From an uncultured Clostridia bacterium (GTDB lineage Bacteria > Bacillota > Clostridia > Christensenellales > Borkfalkiaceae), in assembly GCA_944354085.1 (NCBI GenBank), contig CALVPW010000024.1, forward strand, positions 1 to 6,621: a stretch of DNA of 6,621 nt, given 5' to 3'. Position 1 is the first letter of the stretch. Each line of letters starts with the position of its first letter. The notes under the pieces were generated by a model, which saw only the letters and a list, made by a program, of their open reading frames with translations, ran no database searches and was not told the DNA's origin. Positions 1 through 4,514 of the stretch are shown piece after piece. The position numbers and the translations under genes were made by a program.

Positions 1-661
1 AAAACGTGCCGTATAACCCTGTTTCGCAGACGGTATCCGCCTTTCCGATGGTATTTCCCGCCATGAACAGTCCTTTGAGTTCCCCCGCTTTGCCGCGCTC
101 GCCGCGGTTGACGCTCACGATGCTGCACAGACAGACGGAGGGATCTGCGATGGAGAGCGCCGATCTGTTTTCGTCGCAGACGGCGTGACCGAGCGCGCCG
201 AACCGCAGCGTATCTTTTTGGATATACGTCACCGTTCCGATGCCCGAGAGCGTATCGCGGATGAGGATGCCGATCTTGTATTTTCCGCTCTGTTTGTCGC
301 GCACGGGCGTCAACGTGACTTCGATATGTTCGCCGTCCCGTTTGACGGTCAGCCGCACGGGTTTTTGTTTGCAGCGGGCGAAAGCTGCGTTGAGCGTTTC
401 CACGCTCGCCGTGTGGATGCCGTCCGCCGCCATGATGACGTCGCCCGTTTTCAGCCCCGCCTCCGCCGCCGGGCAGAAGGCGCCGTCGCTCGTGACGACC
501 TCCTTGAAGCCGACGATCTCCACGCCACCCGACGAAAGCGTAAAGCCTGCCGTCATGCCGCCGACATAATATTCGTCGGACGCCGCCGAAGCGGGGATCG
601 CCCCGCCGCCGAGACACCCCGCGATGAGAAGTGCCGCCAGAAAAAAATTCAGCCTACGCAT
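1..661 (-). CDS. spoIVB: SpoIVB-type sporulation serine protease (S55 family), 3' end beyond window
   Basis: The first 220 residues are present; the gene runs off the left edge. In Bacillus, SpoIVB is made in the forespore, secreted into the space between the two membranes, and cleaves SpoIVFA so that pro-sigma-K is processed in the mother cell. Residues 1-27 form a signal sequence (MRRLN, then a hydrophobic stretch). A PDZ domain follows at about 43-120, with the core AGLKTGDVIMAADG at 68-81. The protease domain then begins with the SpoIVB hallmarks IRDTLSGIGTV (134-144) and FGALGHAVCDEN (154-165), whose H159 matches the catalytic histidine of B. subtilis. The catalytic serine region lies outside the window. 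The start ATG follows GGAGG by 4 nt. Compared with B. subtilis, the segment of some 80-90 residues between membrane anchor and PDZ is nearly absent. The visible part has seven cysteines. Family assignment is firm; protease activity cannot be judged without the rest. Confidence 0.93.
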   Translation of the reverse strand, partial: MRRLNFFLAALLIAGCLGGGAIPASAASDEYYVGGMTAGFTLSSGGVEIVGFKEVVTSDGAFCPAAEAGLKTGDVIMAADGIHTASVETLNAAFARCKQKPVRLTVKRDGEHIEVTLTPVRDKQSGKYKIGILIRDTLSGIGTVTYIQKDTLRFGALGHAVCDENRSALSIADPSVCLCSIVSVNRGERGKAGELKGLFMAGNTIGKADTVCETGLYGTF

Positions 662-665
662 ATGA

Positions 666-670
666 CCTCC
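666..670 (-). promoter_or_regulatory. Shine-Dalgarno of spoIVB
   Basis: GGAGG on the minus strand lies 4 nt before the ATG at 661. It is the best match to the anti-Shine-Dalgarno sequence in the window and fixes the spoIVB start. Confidence 0.8.
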
Positions 671-682
671 GTATACAAAAGG

Positions 683-712
683 TAATTTGCGTAAGCCGAC
701 TTGGAACTATAC
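683..712 (-). promoter_or_regulatory. Candidate sigma-G (forespore) promoter of spoIVB
   Basis: On the minus strand GTATA (712-708) is followed after exactly 18 nt by CAAATTA (689-683). The B. subtilis sigma-G consensus, as I recall it, is GHATR-N18-CATNHTA: the -35 fits fully, the spacing is exact, and the -10 has one mismatch. Transcription would start near 676, leaving a leader of about 15 nt that holds the GGAGG site. B. subtilis spoIVB is known to be transcribed by sigma-F and sigma-G, which fits. The match is short and could arise by chance in an AT-rich gap, so confidence is moderate. Confidence 0.5.
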
Positions 713-727
713 TTTTATGTGAGACGG

Positions 728-2422
728 TTATGAAAGGGAGTTTTTGTAAGCGGATGCCGTCTGTAACAGCTCCTCCGCATGACGGCGCGCCGCCTCCCCT
801 TGGTCGCCGCCGATGAGCCGCGCGATCTCTTCGATGCGCGCGTCCCCCTCCGCTTCGCGGATGCGGGTGAACGTCCTGCCGTCCGTCTCCTCCTTTTCGA
901 TGACGAATTCACGGTCGGCAAACGACGCGATCTGTGCCAGATGCGAAACGGCGACGATCTGCACGTGCCGCGCGATGCGGCAGAACTTTTCGGCGACCGT
1001 GCGCGCCGTCCGTCCGCCGATCCCCGCGTCGATCTCGTCGAAGATATACGTTCCGATACGGTCCACCGACGAGAGCTGAGCTTTGACGGCGAGCATGAAG
1101 CGGCTCATTTCGCCGCCGCTGATGATCTTTCCGAGCTCTTTCAGCGGCTCGCCCGCATTGGCGGAAAAGAGGAAGGTGACGCCGCCGAGCCCTTCGCGCG
1201 TGGCGTGCGGCGCGTCTTCGCGGGTAAATCGTCTGAACGCGATCTCAAAACGCGGCGCGCGCATGTTGAGAGAGCCGAGTTCTTCTTCGACGCGCGCGCA
1301 AAAGCCTTCCGCCGCCTTTTTGCGCGCTTCGTCCAGCCGCATGCATACCGCGTAGACGGCGTCTTCCGTCTCTTCGAGCTGTGCGGTGAGACGGGCAAAC
1401 TGTTCGTCGCTGTCGGAAAGAAGGTCGTATTCGCGCTTTGCCGCCTCCAAAAAGGCGGTCATCTCCTTTACGCTCCCGCCGTACTTGCGTTTGAGCGCTT
1501 TGAGCTCGTCCAGCCGCGCTTCCGCGCGTTCGGCTTCGCGCTCGTCGATGTCCAATGCGTCGGCTGCGTCCTCCGCGCCGCCCGCCACGTCTTCGACTTC
1601 CGCCGCAGCATTTTCCAGCCGCTCGGCGAGCGCCGCGTATTCGTCGCCGAAGCGCGCGATCTGGGACAGGCTTCGGGCGGCAAGGCGCAGCGCGTCGGCA
1701 GCGCCGCCGTCCTCCGAAAGCGCCTGCCGCGCAGCCGTGAGCCCTTCGAGGATGCGCTCCGCATGGCGCACCCGCTCGCGGAAGGCGAGAAGTTCCTCCT
1801 CCTCCCCCTCTTTGAGCGCCGCGTTCTCGATCTCCTCGATCTGAAATTTGAGCACGTCGAGGCGGCGTTCACGCGTTCCTTCGTCGCCGCCGAGTTTTTC
1901 GCGCGCCGTTAAAATATCCTTCCGCTTTGCAAGGAGCCCCTCAAGCGCCTGCTTTTCTTCGCGGACGGGCGCGCCCGCTACCTCGTCCAACAGACGGAGC
2001 TGATTGCTCTCTTTCAATAAATAGAAATGCTCGCTCTGCCCGTGCACGTCGACGAGCAGCGCCGTGAGCCGCCGCAGCATGGCTGCCGTTACGGTCACGC
2101 CGTTGATCTTGAGCGCGCTCCGCCCGTCCGCGGAGAGCCTGCGCGAAAGGATGAGCGTCTCTTCGGGTTCGATGTCGAGTTCGCTCAGAAGCGCCTCCAC
2201 GCGTTCGTCCCGCGCGGCGAACTCCGCCCGCACGAGGCAATGATCCTCGCCCGAGCGGATCATGCTCCTGTCGGCTTTGGCGCCGAGCACGAAATCGATG
2301 GAGTCGAGGATGACGGATTTTCCCGCGCCCGTCTCGCCCGAAAGCACGTTGAGCCCGGGTGCAAACTGTAACGACGCCTTCCCGATGAGGGCGACGTTCG
2401 TGATCTCCAAACTTTTTAACAT
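728..2422 (-). CDS. recN: DNA repair protein RecN
   Basis: This encodes 564 residues, the normal RecN length. RecN is an SMC-like ATPase of the cytoplasm and nucleoid that is recruited early to double-strand breaks and promotes RecA-dependent repair. The head domain is split. The N-terminal half has Walker A GETGAGKS at 29-36 and the Q-loop region VDVHGQSEH at 124-132. A charged, Glu/Arg/Ala-rich coiled coil follows from about 150 to 370, with the conserved LKALKRKYG near 307-315. The C-terminal half has the ABC signature ISGGEMSR at 434-441, Walker B TYIFDEIDAG at 458-467 and the switch histidine in VSHLAQIA at 492-499. All ATPase residues are intact. The ATG at 2422 starts at the family-typical MLKSLEITNVALI and has a weak GGGGAA site 6 nt upstream; a longer in-frame extension reaching into argR is out-of-frame argR sequence and is not used. 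It lies 13 nt after argR, so it is probably cotranscribed with it. No separate promoter or LexA-type box fits in the gap. Confidence 0.97.
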   Translation of the reverse strand: MLKSLEITNVALIGKASLQFAPGLNVLSGETGAGKSVILDSIDFVLGAKADRSMIRSGEDHCLVRAEFAARDERVEALLSELDIEPEETLILSRRLSADGRSALKINGVTVTAAMLRRLTALLVDVHGQSEHFYLLKESNQLRLLDEVAGAPVREEKQALEGLLAKRKDILTAREKLGGDEGTRERRLDVLKFQIEEIENAALKEGEEEELLAFRERVRHAERILEGLTAARQALSEDGGAADALRLAARSLSQIARFGDEYAALAERLENAAAEVEDVAGGAEDAADALDIDEREAERAEARLDELKALKRKYGGSVKEMTAFLEAAKREYDLLSDSDEQFARLTAQLEETEDAVYAVCMRLDEARKKAAEGFCARVEEELGSLNMRAPRFEIAFRRFTREDAPHATREGLGGVTFLFSANAGEPLKELGKIISGGEMSRFMLAVKAQLSSVDRIGTYIFDEIDAGIGGRTARTVAEKFCRIARHVQIVAVSHLAQIASFADREFVIEKEETDGRTFTRIREAEGDARIEEIARLIGGDQGEAARRHAEELLQTASAYKNSLS

Positions 2423-2435
2423 ACTGCGTTCCCCG

Positions 2436-2891
2436 TCACGCTTCGACGAGTGCGGTGAGTTTTTCGGCGACGGCGCCGCTCGCCTCCGTCGTTGCAAGGA
2501 TGAGCAGCACCGTATCGTCGCCCGCGATCGAGCCGACGACTTCGGGATAGGCGAGCCCGTCGATGACGACGCCCGCGTTCGCACCGCTCCCCGGGAGCGT
2601 TTTTACGACGATGAGGTTGTTCACGGGCGTGATACGCACGACGCACGCACGGAAGAGCGCCCGCAGTTTTTCCGAAACGCCCCCCTCGTGCTCGCGCAGC
2701 GAAGCGTAGCGGAAGCGCTTTTCGATGCCCTTGACTTTGATGAGGCGCAGATCTTTGATATCCCGCGAGACGGTCGCCTGCGTGACCTGCATGCCCTGCG
2801 CGGCAAGCGCCGCGCACAGCTCCTCCTGCGTTTCGATCTCCGTTTCTCCGATGATCTCCAAGATCTTGGAGTGTCTTGCATTGCGCGCCAT
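2436..2891 (-). CDS. argR: Arginine repressor ArgR/AhrC
   Basis: The protein has 151 residues, typical of ArgR. It is a cytoplasmic hexamer that binds ARG boxes when loaded with L-arginine, repressing arginine biosynthesis and, in many Firmicutes, activating catabolism. The N-terminal winged helix-turn-helix spans about 1-68, with the recognition region TQATVSRDIKDLRLIKV at 37-53. The C-terminal oligomerisation and arginine-binding domain spans about 76-151. It has the glycine-rich segment LPGSGANAGVVIDGL (99-113) and the arginine-contacting GDDT (124-127). The start ATG is preceded by a strong AAGGGGGAG site that overlaps the nadK stop codon, so translation is probably coupled to nadK. The argR-recN neighbourhood is usual in Firmicutes. 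ArgR often regulates its own gene; see the weak ARG-box-like site upstream of nadK. No arginine genes are in view. Confidence 0.97.
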   Translation of the reverse strand: MARNARHSKILEIIGETEIETQEELCAALAAQGMQVTQATVSRDIKDLRLIKVKGIEKRFRYASLREHEGGVSEKLRALFRACVVRITPVNNLIVVKTLPGSGANAGVVIDGLAYPEVVGSIAGDDTVLLILATTEASGAVAEKLTALVEA

Positions 2892-2894
2892 AGT

Positions 2895-2903
2895 CTCCCC
2901 CTT
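2895..2903 (-). promoter_or_regulatory. Shine-Dalgarno of argR overlapping the nadK stop
   Basis: AAGGGGGAG on the minus strand lies 3 nt before the argR ATG, with its GGGGG core 5 nt from the ATG. Its first two bases belong to the nadK TAA stop. This layout suggests translational coupling within a nadK-argR-recN transcript. Confidence 0.75.
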
Positions 2904-3687
2904 AATTGATTTTTTCTGTCAGACGGCGGAAATACTCGCTGAGCCCGCGCGTCAAAAAGGATGCGCTGCGCTGCGCCTTGCGGACGGTGAGACGATCGGA
3001 TTCTCCCGCCTCGCCCAGATATTCTCCGTCGCCGTACAGAACGAGCGCCCCGCGCGGCAGCGAAAATCCGAGTTCACTGCGGTCGGGATATGCGATCGGG
3101 CGGCTGCGCATGGAAAACGCGCAGACGGGCGTGAGCTGGAAGGTCTCGCAGTCGGGCGTCATGATGGTGCCGCCTGCCGAGAGCGAATACGCCGTAGACC
3201 CCGTCGGCGTGGTGACGATGAGCCCGTCCGCCACGAATTCGCCCGCATGGCTCCCGTCGATGGTCACGGAGATGGTAACGACGCGGTTGTCGCGTTCGGG
3301 CGCGACGGGATGCAGCAGCGCAAGCTCGTTCAAACAATAAAAACGCTTGCCGTTGAGCGTGACTTCGAGCATCGCGCGCTTCAAAACGGCGCAGCGCTCG
3401 TCAAGCACGAGCGGCACGACGCGTTCCGCCTCCTCCCGTTCGAATTCCGTCAAAAATCCGAGACGGCCGAAGTTGACCCCTACGACGGGGATCGCGCGTT
3501 CGGAAGCGCGCTTGGCGGCGCGCAGCATCGTGCCGTCGCCGCCGAGGACGATGAGCCTGTCTCCCGCAAGTTCCGCAAGGTCAGAAAAAACGACGGCGGA
3601 ATGCCCCGCTTTTTTGATCGCCGCGGCGATATTTTCCGCGATCGCGGCGCTCGCCTGTTCGCGGTTGTAATAGATCCCGATGTTCAT
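2902..3687 (-). CDS. nadK: NAD kinase
   Basis: The protein has 261 residues and phosphorylates NAD to NADP in the cytoplasm, supplying the cell's NADP(H). The signature GGDGT is at 49-53 in LIVLGGDGTMLRAAK. NFGRLGFLTEF follows at 72-82, the NAD-contacting NE pair is at 120-121, and the conserved block GEFVADGLIVTTPTGSTAYS runs from 149 to 168. The C-terminal half is the usual beta-rich domain. The ATG at 3687 was chosen because MNIGIYYN matches normal NadK N termini. A TTG 39 nt further upstream would add an unusual cysteine-containing leader and has no ribosome site. The chosen ATG also lacks any Shine-Dalgarno and sits 7 nt after a TATAAT box, so the message may be leaderless. The gene ends 10 nt before argR. 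Confidence 0.96.
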   Translation of the reverse strand: MNIGIYYNREQASAAIAENIAAAIKKAGHSAVVFSDLAELAGDRLIVLGGDGTMLRAAKRASERAIPVVGVNFGRLGFLTEFEREEAERVVPLVLDERCAVLKRAMLEVTLNGKRFYCLNELALLHPVAPERDNRVVTISVTIDGSHAGEFVADGLIVTTPTGSTAYSLSAGGTIMTPDCETFQLTPVCAFSMRSRPIAYPDRSELGFSLPRGALVLYGDGEYLGEAGESDRLTVRKAQRSASFLTRGLSEYFRRLTEKIN

Positions 3688-3694
3688 TGCAACT

Positions 3695-3723
3695 ATTATA
3701 CACCATACTTTGCATATATGCAA
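3695..3723 (-). promoter_or_regulatory. Vegetative (sigma-A type) promoter of nadK-argR-recN
   Basis: On the minus strand the -10 box is a perfect TATAAT (3700-3695). The -35 candidate TTGCAT (3723-3718) lies at the ideal 17-nt spacing but matches TTGACA at only three of six positions. Transcription would start at about 3688 or 3687, at or one base before the nadK ATG. A perfect 14-bp palindrome covers the -35 hexamer, which suggests regulation by a DNA-binding protein. This is the only region in the window with a full consensus -10 in a gap between genes. Confidence 0.65.
3710..3723. promoter_or_regulatory. Perfect 14-bp palindrome, possible operator
   Basis: TTGCATATATGCAA is exactly its own reverse complement and covers the -35 hexamer and part of the spacer of the nadK promoter. 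A dimeric regulator bound here would block RNA polymerase. It does not match the ArgR consensus, whose arms are TGAAT and ATTCA. The regulator is unknown. Confidence 0.4.
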
Positions 3724-3729
3724 CAATTT

Positions 3730-3771
3730 GGCGGAAAAAACTATAAAATTATTCAGACGCGCTTTTCCGCC
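3730..3771. repeat. Inverted repeat, 9-bp arms, spanning the tlyA 3' end
   Basis: On the plus strand GGCGGAAAA (3730-3738) and TTTTCCGCC (3763-3771) are exact reverse complements separated by 24 nt. On the transcribed strand the first arm lies in the last codons of tlyA and the second just upstream of the nadK promoter. No U-tract follows the second arm, so it is not a standard intrinsic terminator. It could form a 3' hairpin on the upstream mRNA or be chance. Confidence 0.35.
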
Positions 3772-4514
3772 TGCGCCAAAAATGCAAAGAGCGGGAGCGC
3801 GGTCCCTTCCTTTTCCAAAAAGACGACGTATTCGATATTCTTGCGCGGGACGAGCGGCGCGTTGACGACGGCGCGCGGCGCAAGCTGCTGCGTCAGGCAG
3901 AACGCATAAAAATCGGCAAGCAGCGGTTTATGCAGCCCCGCGGGCAGGATGCCGTTTTTCGTGATCCCCTTCCCGCCGCATTCGAACTGCGGTTTGAAAA
4001 GCACAAAAGCCCGTCCGTGCGCGGGCAGCACCTGCGCGACGGCGGGCAGGACGAGTTTTAAGGAAATAAAACTCAGGTCGGAAACGACGCCGTGGATGCG
4101 TTCGGGAAAGCTTTCCGACGTGAGGCGGCGTGCGTTCGTCTTGTCCATCACGACGACGCGCGCGTCGCCTGCGAGGCGTTTATCGAGCAGGCTCTCGCCC
4201 ACGTCTACCGCATACACCCTTTTTGCGCCGCGCTGCAGCAATACATCTGTAAATCCGCCCGTACTTGCCCCGAGGTCGGCAAAGACTTCGCCGTCCACGC
4301 GCGCGCCGAAGACGTCCAGCCCCCGCGCGAGCTTGTATCCCCCGCGCGAGGCGTATTCGCAGTCTGCGGGAAGGATCTCCACCGCGTCGTGCTCGCTCAC
4401 TTCGTCGGACGGGGAGAGCGGTTTGCCGCCGCGGAGCACCCTGCCCGCGCGCAGCGCATCTTTGGCGCGCGTGCGCGAACCGAACGTTTGGGCAAAAAAA
4501 CTATCCGCGCGCAT
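3753..4514 (-). CDS. tlyA: TlyA family rRNA 2'-O-methyltransferase
   Basis: The protein has 253 residues. TlyA enzymes (once called haemolysin A; YqxC in Bacillus) transfer a methyl group from SAM to the 2'-O of cytidine C1920 in 23S rRNA, and some also to C1409 in 16S rRNA. An S4 RNA-binding domain covers about 1-48. The linker contains SRGGYKL (56-62), and an FtsJ/RrmJ-like methyltransferase domain follows. SAM motif I is DLGASTGGFTD (80-90). The family's K-D-K-E tetrad is complete: K61, D146 in VSDLSFIS, K174 in LFKPQFE, and E228 in RKNIEYVVFL. The short length and lack of an N-terminal extension resemble the 'type I' TlyA form, which modifies only 23S rRNA; this is inference. The ATG lies inside the dxs end, a 14-nt overlap, 5 nt after GAGGGA, so translation is likely coupled. 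A haemolytic role should not be assumed from the old name. Confidence 0.93.
   Translation of the reverse strand: MRADSFFAQTFGSRTRAKDALRAGRVLRGGKPLSPSDEVSEHDAVEILPADCEYASRGGYKLARGLDVFGARVDGEVFADLGASTGGFTDVLLQRGAKRVYAVDVGESLLDKRLAGDARVVVMDKTNARRLTSESFPERIHGVVSDLSFISLKLVLPAVAQVLPAHGRAFVLFKPQFECGGKGITKNGILPAGLHKPLLADFYAFCLTQQLAPRAVVNAPLVPRKNIEYVVFLEKEGTALPLFAFLAQAEKRV

Noticed and set aside
185..685. A 166-codon open frame on the plus strand opposite spoIVB.
   Set aside because: The minus strand reads as an uninterrupted SpoIVB with signal peptide, PDZ and protease hallmarks, so the plus-strand frame is a shadow.
779..1912. A 377-codon open frame on the plus strand opposite recN.
   Set aside because: It is a shadow frame produced by GC-rich codon use of recN. 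Its translation is Arg/Ala/Phe-rich with no recognisable domain, and the minus strand encodes an intact RecN across it.
2423..2584. In-frame N-terminal extension of recN by 54 codons into argR.
   Set aside because: The extension is Arg/Ser-rich out-of-frame argR sequence, and the RecN homology starts exactly at the ATG at 2422.
3688..3726. Upstream TTG start for nadK adding 13 residues.
   Set aside because: It would put the TATAAT box and palindrome inside the gene, has no Shine-Dalgarno, and adds a sequence not typical of NadK.
2725..3909. A 394-codon open frame on the plus strand across argR, nadK and the tlyA 3' end.
   Set aside because: It runs antisense through three clear genes and their gaps, resembles no family I know, and has no ribosome site or promoter of its own that I can see.
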